A stretch of 64,000 nt of DNA from NCBI GenBank assembly GCA_022575985.1, contig JAKSXM010000277.1, forward strand, positions 372,001-436,000, in the 5' to 3' direction. A program made the position numbers and the translations under genes. Below the pieces are notes generated by a model, which made no database searches, had not been told where the DNA came from, and was given only the letters and a program-made list of their open reading frames with translations. Source of the DNA: Anagrus nilaparvatae (Eukaryota; Arthropoda; Insecta; Hymenoptera; Mymaridae). Below are positions 11,175-22,230 of the stretch, in pieces (the first letter of the stretch is position 1; the number at the start of each line of letters is the position of its first letter).

Positions 11175-11460
11175 TTGTTTAAAAGTAGTTTTCCTAAACG
11201 CAACCTCATTAACAAAAAATCACTGGGATTTCAGTCACTATCTTACTAATAACAACTCCTATCATCTATTTAGCATTGCTGAGACTAAATTTTGTCCGAA
11301 ATTAATGATAGTTCTATAAGTGTACCAGGTTACAGTGTAAAAAGGCAAGACTGAAACACTCGTGGTGGTGGCATTTTCGTATACATCAAAGAGAATCTGA
11401 AGGCAAAAATACTCTGCTCTTCAAAAACTCAGCAAACCGGTAAGCCTCTTAAGTTCGAAT
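11175..11460 (+). pseudogene. LINE endonuclease fragment, left part
   Basis: The end of this segment encodes ISVPGYSVKRQD followed by NTRGGGIFVYIKENL. This is the PGY...R..R.GGG...YI block of apurinic-type endonucleases in jockey/CR1-like LINEs. The reading continues at 14176 after the Penelope-like insertion. Upstream of about 11200 the frame is degenerate. Confidence 0.65.
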
Positions 11461-11474
11461 ATCTTTATTGCTTT

Positions 11475-12056
11475 AAATAAATAAAATGAGACGATGTCTT
11501 CCAGCAAAAATATTTTTATTTATAAAAATATTTATAATATTTGTCAATATTTCGGAGTTATTTCACTCCATCATCAGGACTAAAAAATAAAATGTACATT
11601 ATTACTAATATAACAAAAAATATTTACAAAAAATTTTTACCATATAGTCTTAAAAATTAGATGTTTTTATACATAATAAATAAATACTTGTATGCACATT
11701 GATGAGTATGCACTGACTATTTTGTTTACATTTTTATGTACATTAGGATGTATAGGTTTTATACATGTGTAAGATATATTCTTACAAGTCAATATTAATC
11801 AATAATACTCAATACTGTAGACATCTATGATTAATTCTAAATACTAATTATCACATATAACAAATTATTGCAGAACACTAACTTATCATGATATGTTATT
11901 ACTTTCTAATAAATAGATAAGTTTACAATAAGCTGGATGTACTTTGTTAGACTCTTCTTGTTTATTTAACCCATTTTTTTGGCTTTTTATATGAAATGAT
12001 TCTGAAAAGATTCTTTTGTGATAATGCTGTTCAGTATCTAAAACTTTAACACCTTT
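11475..12056 (-). repeat. Penelope inverted terminal repeat (5' side)
   Basis: Reverse complement of 13551-14161, including the last 55 codons of the endonuclease frame (11886 onwards) and the hammerhead-like core. Such a head-to-head 5' repeat is a known Penelope-like configuration. Confidence 0.85.
11535..11592 (-). ncRNA. Hammerhead-like ribozyme motif, 5' copy
   Basis: On the minus strand, CTGATGA (11577-11571), a GGAG/CTCC stem and GAAA (11553-11550) form the hammerhead core order. Hammerhead motifs are established in Penelope-like element terminal repeats. The cleavage-site strand was not resolved, so activity is uncertain. Confidence 0.5.
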
Positions 12057-12084
12057 CATAAAAGCAGCACAACTGTTGCTTCTC

Positions 12085-12971
12085 ATAAAAACTCTTATTA
12101 CAGTAAATTAACATACAAGGTTGTTAAGCGTAATCCGATTGATAAATTAAGAAATTTAAACTCTAATTTTTTAAAAAAATGGAATGAAAAGAAATTCCTT
12201 GATAAAGTTTATCATAATAACTACTTATCCCAAAATGATAAAATATTAGCAAGATTTTATGGTCTTATAAAGTTACATAAAGAGGGATTTCCTGTGAGAC
12301 CTGTAGTTCCCATTATTGGAACACCTACTTATTTTCTGGCTAAATTTATAAATAAGATCTTCACAGAAAGTTTTCAAAAGCCTAATTCATACATTACTAA
12401 TAGTGAAATGTTAATTCATAAAATTAAAGATATTATCATTCCTGAAGATTACGTTATGATTTCTTTGGATGTTAAGGCATTATACACTAATTTTCCTCTA
12501 GATTTAATTAAAACTAGTATTAGAAAAAGATTTGCAGACCTAAAAAAAGTTATCCCTAAAAACATGCTACTTAGAGACATATTAAACGCTGTTGAGTTAC
12601 TTTATAACAATACATATTTTTCATTCAATGGTAAATTTTATAAGCAAACTTTTGGAACCCCTATGGGGTCTCCTGTCTCTCCTATTTTAGCTGATATTGT
12701 CATGGCAGATTTGGAAGAAAAATGTTTAAAAAAATTAAATTATAGTCCTATTTTTTACTTTAGGTATGTTGATGACATCTTAACTTGTATACCTAAAGAA
12801 AAAATTGATTATACCTTAAAAATATTCAACTCATACAATAGTCATTTAAAATTTACTCATGAACTTGAGAATAATAAATGTATAAACTTTCTTGAATTAA
12901 CCTTGATTAACAACAATAGCAAATATTATATAACTGGTTTAGAAAAAACACTTCTTCAAATAGATTTTTAA
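12085..12971 (+). pseudogene. Penelope-like reverse transcriptase
   Basis: The frame is open from about 12085, directly after the inverted repeat. The 5' end of the protein is missing, and the first Met (12294) is internal. Motifs: LARFYGLIKLHKEG, RPVVPIIGTPTYFLAKF, ISLDVKALYTNFPL (first catalytic Asp), FGTPMGSPVSPILADIVM, and FRYVDDILTCIP (YVDD catalytic pair near residue 160 counted from 12294). These are the standard Penelope RT blocks. Around 12930-12945 a one-base shift moves the following conserved WFRK...LNF block into the frame of the next feature, so the copy as sequenced does not make a full protein. Confidence 0.85.
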
Positions 12972-13720
12972 ACTTTAATTCTTGCCATACTAAAGCTCAA
13001 AAAGTAGCCATGATCTTTACATTAGTTGACAAAGTATATAAACTGTCTGATAAGAGTTTTCATAAAGAAAATTTAATTAAAATCAAATCATTCTTACTAA
13101 GCAATGCTTATCCGCATAAATTCATTGATTATTACATCAAAAAAAGACTTGATTCTTTGCATTATAAGGAAATGAACTGTAATGATACAGCTATTATAGA
13201 ACTTAATAATATAAATAAGAATAAAATGAATTTATGTATTCCTCAAAGTAATAACAACTTATTTTATATAATTAAAAGAGCTTTTGGACCATATAATGTT
13301 AATGTAATACCTAAGCCTAATTACTTGTTAAATAACTTAATTATAAGAGGCAAAGATCAGCTAAATAAGTTCCAACAAACGCACAAAGTTTATCAAATAG
13401 AATGCAAAGATTGTGATGCCACTTATGTAGGTGAAACAAAAAGAGAATTAGGTATCAGAATCAGTGAACATTTTGATAACTGGAAACTAGATTCTGATAA
13501 ACATAGTGTTGTTACTGAGCATAGAAAAATAGGCCATAGGTTTAATTGGAAAGGTGTTAAAGTTTTAGATACTGAACAGCATTATCACAAAAGAATCTTT
13601 TCAGAATCATTTCATATAAAAAGCCAAAAAAATGGGTTAAATAAACAAGAAGAGTCTAACAAAGTACATCCAGCTTATTGTAAACTTATCTATTTATTAG
13701 AAAGTAATAACATATCATGA
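12942..13720 (+). pseudogene. Penelope-like linker and GIY-YIG endonuclease
   Basis: Continuation of the RT protein after the frameshift. The conserved coding begins before the first Met at 13010. The C-terminal endonuclease has VYQIECKDCDATYVGETKRE (GIY-YIG variant with a Cys pair), then RISEH and VVTEHRKIGHRFNW, matching the catalytic Arg, His and later residues of the family. It ends at 13720, inside the 3' terminal repeat. It is intact after the frameshift. Confidence 0.85.
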
Positions 13721-14161
13721 TAAGTTAGTGTTCTGCAATAATTTGTTATATGTGATAATTAGTATTTAGAATTAATCATAGATGTCTACAGTATTGAGTA
13801 TTATTGATTAATATTGACTTGTAAGAATATATCTTACACATGTATAAAACCTATACATCCTAATGTACATAAAAATGTAAACAAAATAGTCAGTGCATAC
13901 TCATCAATGTGCATACAAGTATTTATTTATTATGTATAAAAACATCTAATTTTTAAGACTATATGGTAAAAATTTTTTGTAAATATTTTTTGTTATATTA
14001 GTAATAATGTACATTTTATTTTTTAGTCCTGATGATGGAGTGAAATAACTCCGAAATATTGACAAATATTATATATATTTTTATAAATAAAAATATTTTT
14101 GCTGGAAGACATCGTCTCATTTTATTTATTTATTCCAAATATGTCGAGCGTTAAAAATTCA
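13551..14161 (+). repeat. Penelope terminal repeat (3' side)
   Basis: Direct-orientation partner of 11475-12056. It includes the end of the endonuclease frame, about 290 bp of AT-rich sequence, the hammerhead-like motif and a 3' end of TTTATTTATT-type sequence before the target duplication. Confidence 0.85.
14015..14072 (+). ncRNA. Hammerhead-like ribozyme motif, 3' copy
   Basis: CTGATGA at 14029-14035, stem II GGAG (14037-14040) with CTCC (14049-14052), then GAAA at 14053-14056, followed by a small TATT/AATA hairpin that could be stem III. This is the hammerhead core in the right order. Stem I would be AT-rich and weak, and self-cleavage is not proven. Confidence 0.55.
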
Positions 14162-14175
14162 ATCTTTATTGCTTT

Positions 14176-14320
14176 GTTTGGAAAGGTAACCCTACTCCAA
14201 GGCTAGTTGGCCTTGTTTATTATCCACCTAACGTCCCATCAGGTCTTAAAATAACTTCGTTCAACTGCTCGATTCTTACTGTTTCATCCGTAAAATTGTT
14301 ATTGGTGACTGTAATTCCTA
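14176..14320 (+). pseudogene. LINE endonuclease fragment, right part
   Basis: Encodes GNPTPRLVGLVYYPPNVPSG, the VYYPP block that follows the 11400-11460 part in jockey/CR1-like endonucleases. Coding similarity fades after about 14300. It confirms that the Penelope-like element sits inside one older LINE. Confidence 0.65.
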
Positions 14321-14684
14321 TATGCTTATAAAATATGAACCTCTTGTATTGTCTTAAAACCAGACCTTGTTCTTTACAACTACTACGCAAAACACTAGTG
14401 GAATCACTTGTAGTTCCTGACTTAGGTATGAACATATTACCCCGTACAGGATACAACTGGGCTTGATGACTAATTCAGCATTTACTGAGTACCTTGCATC
14501 CTTAGTTATGTATAGACTGGTAAGAATAAAAGAACCCCCGTTCCTCTTACCTCTATTTAACTAACCTATTTTAAGCTAGTAACTAACCTAATTATCCCTT
14601 CTTACGTCTTGGGCTATACAGCAATCGTGCTCACACTAGTGCTAAAGTTTTATGCCCCTTATCCAAAAGAAGAGAATTCCTCAA
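14321..14684. other. Degenerate sequence after the LINE fragment
   Basis: Possibly further decayed LINE. No motif could be supported. Confidence 0.35.
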
Positions 14685-14757
14685 ATCGCAGTTTACCAAC
14701 CTCGGCTTCACTTCGGATGGTAATTTACGTATGATTTGGGCCATTTTTTACTATTCT
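14685..14757. repeat. 80-bp dispersed repeat, copy B
   Basis: Direct copy of 9870-9950; see that entry. Confidence 0.6.
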
Positions 14758-14773
14758 GGATACAGGCTCTTAA

Positions 14774-15551
14774 CCCATTAAGTCCGAAGACCTTTTTTAC
14801 GTGTCGATTTGTAAACCGCTTCAAAAAATATATTAAATACTAGAAATTATAAATAAAATGATGGTCCCTTAAGTAAAAAGAGTTGCTTTTTAAGAATCTG
14901 AGGTCAGATTTTCGATTTAGACTTCTGGAAAGTCAGTACAGCGGGTCAAAGTTGGCCAAAATTATAAAAAAAAACGTTACGTAAAAGACCTGATTATTAT
15001 GTTACAAAACGCTGTAATTTTACAAAAAACCGATACATTTCCATTTATTTAATGTTTAGAACTTACATTTTCACCACAAGAAAAAAATTTAATTTTGGAA
15101 AGTGAAAATATAATTTTTCATTCGCATCCAGAGTTCATATAAAAGTATCTTATACTTACTCGTATATTATCTTTAATTTTAACATTATTAACTTTTTCCA
15201 ACAAATTTTCCTCAAAATTTTACATCCACCATTTTGGAAATTTTTTCTCGCGTTGAAAATATAAGTTTTAAACATTAAATAAATAAAAATGTAGTGGTTT
15301 TTAATAAAATTACAGCGTTTTGTAACATAATAATTAGGGCTTTTACGAAACGTTTTTTTTATAATTTTGGCCATTTTGACCCGCTGCACTGACTTTCCAG
15401 AAGTCTAAATCGAAAATCTGACCTCGGATTCTTAAAAAGCAACTCTTTTTACTTAAGGGATTATCATTATATTTATAATTTTTAGTATTAAATATATTTT
15501 TTGAAGCGATTTACAAATCGACACGTAAAATAGGCCTTCGGACTTAATGGG
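14774..15551. mobile_element. piggyBac-like MITE with 340-bp TIRs
   Basis: Flanked by TTAA at 14770-14773 and 15552-15555. It begins CCCATTAAGTCCGAAG and ends with the inverse CTTCGGACTTAATGGG. The two arms (14774-15115 and 15215-15551) stay complementary over about 340 bp with scattered mismatches, leaving a short centre. TTAA duplication plus CCC ends fit piggyBac-derived non-autonomous elements. The minus-strand frame at 15156-15389 lies inside the arm and is not a gene. Confidence 0.8.
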
Positions 15552-15555
15552 TTAA

Positions 15556-16340
15556 TATACTATTTCGTTAGATTTTCTATATAATTGTTTCATACCATTT
15601 CTTTTATATTCATTTACTATATTAATTAGCGATACAATATTTTCAGATATTTTGGAAACTATAAAAGAGCTTGTATATTTAGTAATCGATCGAGTTATAA
15701 AACGTTTTTATTTTCCGTTGGAGCCTTATAAAATTTCAACTTTTTGGTTCCAAAACTGAAAAACGAAGCGGTCAAAATTCCTTAGATTTGACAGGCTGAT
15801 TCTTTAGATTTTCAGACATTTCGTATATTTTTATCAATCCGTAGTCAACGTCCTTAATTAGATAACACTGCGTAAACTGCAAGGTAGAACTTTACTATAG
15901 TTCACATGCTCCATGGATTTAGGTTGTGTAAACACAAATTGGTTATAAGTTTAATTTTATTTAATTAATTTCAAACATTTAAAACAATTAAATTATTATT
16001 ATTCTAAGTCTCATTAATTCATGTTAATATTATTCTAACTTTTCTTTTTCTTTTCTTTTTCTTATTTCTTTCTCCCCCCTCTTAAATCGGATAAATTTGA
16101 CCCTTTTTTTAAACCGGATAAATTTGACCACCACGACATTAATTTTTAAGTTTTTCTGGTACCTTTTCTATAAGCGTAGTCCATGTTAGTAGTTAATTAG
16201 GCATCAATGACGCAAAAGTTTTGTTACTACCGTGGTTACTAAAACGAGTGCTAGGTATATTCTAAAGATTGGCATGAGTTGCATATATTTACGCTAATGT
16301 CTAAAGCATTTTACCTACACTGTTTACGATATTCTTTTTC
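15556..16340. other. AT-rich sequence, nothing recognised
   Basis: Includes a T/C-rich stretch at 16035-16085 and two short repeats of CGGATAAATTTGACC (16088 and 16119). No gene signal. Confidence 0.4.
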
Positions 16341-16444
16341 TGCCTAAATAAATAACGAGTGAAAAAAATAAAATTCTGGCCGTCCTTGGTATTGCGTCCA
16401 TACTTAAATCGTGACACTCGTTACACTCGTTATTTATCTAGGCA
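16341..16444. repeat. 104-bp hairpin / mini TIR element
   Basis: TGCCTAAATAAATAACGAG at the left is inverted at the right with one mismatch (CTCGTTATTTATCTAGGCA). The complementarity extends a few bases outward. It may be a tiny MITE. Confidence 0.6.
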
Positions 16445-16649
16445 GGAAAAAAATTTTTACAGAGTTTTTACAGATAAAAAACATATGTTTGCAATACCTT
16501 GTGTATTTTCTATTTCTTTACATAAATATGATATTTAATGAAAGATTTCGAAAAATTACAATAAAATGAACGCAAAAAAATTTGTTGCTTAATTATTACA
16601 TATGGGCGATTATTTCTCAAGCCACTCCCCTCTGTCCAAAAATAATAAC

Positions 16650-17240
16650 AACTTGAAAAGATTTTGGTTTTCTAAAATTAACTGGAAAAGGGTTTTTTTT
16701 TTATTTTCATTGGCCTTTTCAACTCTGTAAATCAACTGTGTCCATTTTAGGCATTAACCATTAGGTGGCATGTCCAAATTTTAAAATAAGAAAAATTGAA
16801 ATAAAAGTAGATAAACAGTAAGTTTAAATTTTTTCTTAACAGTTGTTATTTAATAAAATAAAAAAAATGAGACCATTGGCGTAGTAAGCAGTTGATTCCT
16901 TAAAAAATTTTGTAGGTTCTATGTAGTGTTTAAAAACGTCAACTTTGGCTGTTGATATCCCTGAACCTACATATCGATAATAAAAAAGTTTCAGTGAAAA
17001 ATGGTGATTTAACACATATTAAGTGCGCTGAATGACAGGGGATTTGATCGAGTAGCTTCGGATTTAGCAATTTTTGATCATTAATTCTCTTTAAAAAATG
17101 GCTCAAGATTTGTCTCAGGATCGCCCTTTAAAACAGAAAATTTACAGAATTGGAAAGGCCAATAAGAATAAAAAACTATACCCTTTTCCAGGCAATTTGA
17201 GAAAACCAAAATCTTTTAAACTGCTACAAAAAGCTTTCGT
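16650..17240. repeat. Foldback repeat
   Basis: The reverse complement of 17140-17235 matches 16650-16745 (shared AAGATTTTGGTTTTCT and CTGGAAAAGGG). This gives an inverted repeat of about 95 bp around a 400-bp unpaired centre. Confidence 0.6.
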
Positions 17241-17399
17241 CAATTATTTTTAAGATTTTTAAAAAAACAGTCAGGATTAAGTTTTTTTTGGCCCAAACTA
17301 CAAACTTGCTAAAATCACATTACTTTAGAATAATTAATTGACTTTGTAAAATAAGAGTGTAATATTTTGTACTAAAATTGAATTTTGAACTAGAATCGG

Positions 17400-18545
17400 G
17401 AATGTTGGATATGGCTTCTGAATTATCAGAGGCTGCTCTATTAACGGGTCTATGCCCTGTAATTCTTATTGGGACAGTTTCTGGATGCTCTGCACCCTGA
17501 TGCATTCTTTCAACAAGAATGCCACAGAATGCTACCCTTATGAATCCTCCAGGAATCAGCAATCAAAGGTGACCCGAACGGGTCTCCCAATTCAAGTGCT
17601 ACTCAAGCCACTTACGGGTCCTGCTTTAGCAGTGGTCCTAAGTATCAGCTCTTAGTATGGAGATTTCCTGTCTAGAGCACAGCGGCATACACGCTAAGCG
17701 TTAGCTGCGGGTCCGCCATATCATTTAATTGATGGTTATGACCATAGTGTAAAGGTGCGGCTGAAGGACTCAGAGATGCTGGATGAAGCTTTCTAAGAAC
17801 ATCTGTGCCACCCTTATAAACAGGGTTTGTGCCATCGTTTCTAAATAAGGTACTTCGTACCATCGTGCACTTTTAACGGAGAGCAACAGAAAGCTGTCTA
17901 AAAGTACTTTCGAGAAATTTGGCTGGGGGAGTCTGCTTTGGGGGGGACTTAAAGAGGATCCCTGGATCTTTTGGCGGTAATCCCTAATTGGATTACTTCC
18001 CTGTCTCTTGAAGGGCATTTGCGATATCGCGAGATGGTAGCAATCACGGAGGCGAGAGTCCGTCCAAACTGTTATACTACGGTCGAAACCCTGTTATATG
18101 GCAAGTGCAGGTAGGGCAAAATATCGTAAAATGTTATCAGTCATAGTGGTGGAATCCATCGAACTGCAAGACCGAAATTGGACATCACTGTAGGAATGTC
18201 TGGAACCATGGTGACGGCTGACCCGGTCTGCCCAGCCTATCGACAACGTGAAGCAAGCATATTCTGTAGAAGGGGGGTATCCACAAGGTTGGATGCCCCC
18301 TCATGAGGGGGTAATCTCATGCCTAGTGCAGGACTTCAGGGCACATGGGGCCCCCTGATTTATGTGGTAAATGTTCTGTCCTCCCCCTTCTCTCATATAA
18401 GGCGGCTCTGTTTGGGGGTGACGACCCTTTCGACTTTCGTGTGGGATCCAAAATTGATAATCCTAAAAAACAAACCACTACTAACAAAAACCCTGATGGG
18501 AATCCTAAAAAACAACCACTGATTCAGTAAATACTCCTTCTATTA
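17400..18545 (+). mobile_element. 5' leader of DUF4780-type LINE
   Basis: GC-richer than its surroundings and related to the antisense copy at 1955-2260. It ends just before the ORF1 start at 18552. A minus-strand frame (17320-17562) is present but has no recognised product. Confidence 0.5.
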
Positions 18546-18551
18546 AACCAT

Positions 18552-19865
18552 AATGAGAAAACAGAATGGGACTGATAAAGAAAAAGCGGCAACTGGGACC
18601 CAATCTGGGACATCAGGTGGAAGTAACTCAAAACTAGCCGATATCTTTTATAAGAAATCGGCGACCTATACTGGGAAAAAAAACAGGTGGAAGTAATCAA
18701 AAGTTTGCAAATGGAACATCTCCGGGTGGAACAAGCGCAAATAAAAGATCCGGGGATAAAAAGAAAAAGGCAAGGTTAGCTAAAATAGCTAAAAAAAGGG
18801 AAACCCTGGAATATGAGACTCCTTCTCCCAGATCTGCGGAGTCAAGAGAAGTAGAAGTGGGGAAGACACTTTTCCCAATTTTGAGAACCATAAGAAAAGG
18901 AATACGGGATCACCGAAGGCAAAGGGGAACTATAAGCAGGCTCTTGAGAATGGCAACTTTAATGGGATCGTGGTTAGAGGATACCCAGACCCTTTAACTC
19001 ATATAAATGAAGAAAGGAGAGAGCTTATCCAAGAATCGATCTTGAATTACATACTTTAGGACGAGCTTGGGGAAGCTCCCAACTGTTTAAATTACTGGAT
19101 TGCCCATGGCTACCTGAAGGTAAAACATCAGGCGGACAATGACAAGAAGTGGATCGAAGATAGAATAGCTGATTTGAAGCCGTGGGAGGGAGTTATTTGT
19201 CGCGGACATAAATACTTTCCCCAAACACGCTAAGGTCACTATCTATGCATAGGCAACATAAATGTACCAGACACTCTGAAAATTCTGGCCCGACAAAACG
19301 GTACATTAAAGACAGATTTCAGGCTTGATGTCTGGCTAGATCATAGTTTGATCTAGATAGATCCCAGATGTCTGGCTAGATCATAGAGTTCAGACCGATT
19401 CAAATTCCACAGGGGCCAAACTTGATGGTCGTCAGTATGCCAGAACAGCTGGCCAAAGCAAATTCCATAGGGGCCGAACTTGATGGTCGTCAGTATTCCA
19501 GAACAGCAGGTCGAAGTCCTTAAAGGACTGGACCTCAAACCTCCCATTGGATTAGGTAGGGCTGGGCTTACCATTCTCCATAAGGAAAAGAAGACCTTGC
19601 TAGAGGAGACTGACGTCGATACAACTTTGACCTCAGATGAGATGACAATAGTGAAGGTGATGCTCGCAATGGAGACTACACTATTGGGAAAAACCCGGGA
19701 AATCGGGATGCTAAGCTGGACCCTACTGAGGAAGGAGGGAAAGTTGTTTAAATGGCGGACCGGAATCTCAATGATAATGGGACCGAGACTACGGGTAGAG
19801 GGATCAATATACATAGCCCTATGGCTACCGCAAAGATTCCCTTTGCCCAGATTAACTTGCAACAC
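18552..19865 (+). pseudogene. LINE ORF1 with DUF4780-like domain
   Basis: Starts at ATG 18552 with a Lys/Ser/Gly-rich N-terminus (about 18552-18950). A DUF4780-like domain follows: FNGIVVRGYPDPL near 18960, ERRELIQESILNYIL, NDKKWIEDRIADLKPWEG near 19140, LARQNGTLKTDFRLDVW near 19290, and LDLKPPIGLGRAGLTIL near 19530. DUF4780 proteins are gag-like ORF1 products of insect LINEs. Several stops (about 18690, 19058, 19230) and frame changes disrupt it, and a partial tandem duplication (TGATGGTCGTCAGTATTCC versus TGATGGTCGTCAGTATGCC, 19421/19481) doubles one block. The C-terminal 19480-19878 frame is open. Confidence 0.7.
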
Positions 19866-20005
19866 TGTAAAGCAGTAAGTGCACAGTTCACGCTACTGTT
19901 TTAAGCGTGGAGCGCAGGTATAGCCCTTATTCAGGAACCTTGGATTCTACAGAATGAAATCAAGGAACTGAATGAGGCTGGCACGGTATTCCGGGCATCC
20001 GGCAC
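19835..20005 (+). pseudogene. LINE ORF2 endonuclease start, left part
   Basis: Encodes INLQHCKAVSAQFTL followed by GIALIQEPWILQNEIKEL, the first two blocks of apurinic-type endonuclease (N..Q...; QEPW). It ends at RASGT where a TIR element has inserted. The frame resumes at 22165. Confidence 0.75.
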
Positions 20006-20818
20006 ACAGTGGGCTATAAAGGCTCGAAAATGAACAAAATTTGCCTTCAAAGTAATTCGAACGTAAAATAATATTTAAAGCATGGAAATTGTAGGTTTTC
20101 GTATATATTATACAATAAGATACCGCTTTTTATGAAAAGAAGTTTGGGAAACATTTTTTTAGGTGGGATAATCAAAAAAAAATTTCTTTTTTTTTTTTAT
20201 AAATTTTGCATTAAAATGGGACAATTTGAAAAATTTCTACAAAAATATTTTTGGATGATAAATATACATTATTACATGCCGAAAGAAACTATAATTAACA
20301 ACAAAAGTTAATTTTAGGAGTATGTGTGTACTATTGTAGGTGTGTTAAAGAATTTTGTAAAACAATTAAAAAATAAGATAATTAAACAAATTTATATGCT
20401 TGTTATAAAAGTTTTTTTATAGGGTTTTTCGTATTACTCTTGTTTTTCCCTTAAATTTGAGGATATTTTATGTTTGTGTACATGTGTCAATTTGCATTTT
20501 CGTATTTACAGTTCTTTTTTTTTTTTTTTAATCTAGGATAAAGATATTAATTATTAATGTGATAAGTTAGTCAATCAATTTGAGCATATAGTATATATCA
20601 GTGGTAAATATGAACAACGTCACATCTCACAATATGATGTTTTCGAGTAAAACGACTTTAAAGTTAAAAAAAATTATTTTTTTAAATTAGCAAAAAAAAT
20701 TATAATTTTATGATTTTTTTTTTTTATTTTTTAGAAAAATGCTTAAATAATATAACCTGAATTTCATTCTCAATTTTTTATTGTTTATTATGAAATAATA
20801 AAGATTTTAAAAATTGAA

Positions 20819-21786
20819 TTAAAGTAAAACGGCACTTCTCCAGTGGACATCTGCCGTTTTACTTAAAAATGTAATAAAATTTTTTTCTCACCTTAGATAT
20901 AGATATAATAAACGTATTAAAATAAAATATACCTATGGTTCTTAATAATGAAGTAATAAATGAGCAATAAAAAAGTTTCAAAAAATAAATAAAGATTGTA
21001 ATTATTAACAATCAATTTGTTGTAATTTAAAAAAAAATATGGATATTATAATTTTAAACGTTTAACATAAATACACTGTAAAAAGTAAGTTTCTGAAATT
21101 TACAAGAAAAATAGAATTTTTTCGAAAAATTAGTAAATTTTCAAAAAATTTTGTAAATATTCGATAAAAATCGTAAATTTACGAAATTTAGTATATTCTC
21201 GAAAAATTCGAGAAGACTCGATTTTTTTTTGTGAATTTACGAAAAAAGTTGTAAATTCACAACTATTTTTCATAAATTTACAACTATTTTTTGAAAATTT
21301 TCGAAAAAAATAGTGAATTATCAATTAATCTTGCGAATTTACAAAAAAAAATCGAGAATACTCGAATTTTTTGTTAATATACTAAATTTAGTAATTATAC
21401 GATTTTTTTTGAATGTTTACAAATTTTTTCGAAATTTTACTAATTTTTCGAAAATGTTCTAATTTTTTTGTGAATATAAGAGTTACTTTTTACAGTGTAA
21501 AATTTTTAGCTAAAAATAGAAGTAAAAAACAATAATTAATTAATAAGCACCCTAAATAAAAAATAATAACTCCTAATGAAAGTTTATAAAAAAATTTTAA
21601 AATCTAAATTTAATAGATATTAAAAAAAAAAAAAAAAATTAAAATTAAAATAGTTTTAAAAAATTATAGTTCTCTAATATTTTTATAATATATCGCAGAA
21701 AAAAATGTTATTTTGTTTCTCCTTATCCATGCTTACAACCGTGTTTAAATATACTATATAACTGGAGAAGTGCCGCTTTACTTTAT
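20819..21786. repeat. Nested inverted pair inside the TIR element
   Basis: AAGTAAAACGGCACTTCTCC at 20822 is inverted at 21764 (GGAGAAGTGCCGCTTTACTT). The left arm also contains its own small hairpin (GTAAAACGGC ... GCCGTTTTAC, 20824-20871). It may be the ends of another non-autonomous element. Confidence 0.55.
21074..21497. mobile_element. MITE, 424 bp, TA target
   Basis: Begins CACTGTAAAAAGTAA and ends TTACTTTTTACAGTG, flanked by TA on both sides. The interior is a patchwork of TCGAAAAAT and TAAATTT motifs that read similarly on both strands. Non-coding; the minus-strand frame at 21130-21324 is an artefact of this repetition. Confidence 0.7.
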
Positions 21787-22164
21787 AGAAAGGAGATGTG
21801 TCATTTTACCATTTTTGTTTAAAAGTTTAACATTTTTCAAAATTGATTTTCTACCCAAAATTTTTGGATTTTTAGCACCTAACTGTGCTCAAATGAAGAA
21901 TATATATATGAATAATAATAATAATAAAAAAAATCAATTTCCCAAAATATGCGACTTGTGACGTTTTTCCAATTTACAACAGATATGTATATAATACTCA
22001 TATAGTATATATGTATATAAAATGTGTGTATAGATATGTTTTTGTGTGAAAGCTATCATTTGTATTTTTTACTTTTCAGTTCTTATGCCAATTAATACTA
22101 ATTTTACGTTCGAATTATTCTGAAGCCAAATTTTGTTCATTTTTGAGTCTTTATAGCCCACTGT

Positions 22165-22230
22165 TTGGCACTAACTCAAGAACCTGTATTGTAGTCAGGG
22201 GTTTGAAACCCGAGATATACTAATACTAAT
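22165..22230 (+). pseudogene. LINE ORF2 endonuclease, right part
   Basis: GTNSRTCIVVRGLKPEIY then a stop. The R-T-C-I-V-V block directly follows the RASGT of the left part in related endonucleases. Similarity ends at about 22230, where a different LINE begins. Confidence 0.65.

Larger units (their letters stand above)
11475..14161 (+). mobile_element. Penelope-like element (GIY-YIG), 2.7 kb
   Basis: The element contains an RT and a GIY-YIG endonuclease. Its 3' terminal repeat (13551-14161) is preceded by an inverted copy at the 5' side (11475-12056), an arrangement typical of Penelope-like elements. It is flanked by a 14-bp duplication, ATCTTTATTGCTTT, at 11461-11474 and 14162-14175, and it splits a LINE endonuclease frame. 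The terminal repeats agree so closely that their coding part is identical over 55 residues, so the insertion is young. One frameshift separates the RT frame from the rest. Confidence 0.9.
20006..22164. mobile_element. TIR element nested in the LINE (2.16 kb)
   Basis: The first about 62 bp (ACAGTGGGCTATAAAG...) are the inverse of the last 62 bp with few mismatches. The flanks CCGGCAC and TTGGCAC look like a decayed duplication of about 7 bp. The LINE endonuclease frame reads RASGT up to the left end and GTNSRTCIVVRGLKP from the right end, so the insertion is confirmed by the split frame. No transposase is present. The CAGTG start would suit hAT, but the duplication length does not settle it. 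It carries two further nested repeats. Confidence 0.75.

Noticed and set aside
17320..17562. Minus-strand 80-aa protein in the LINE leader
   Set aside because: GC-rich leader DNA often has chance open frames; no domain or start context supports it.
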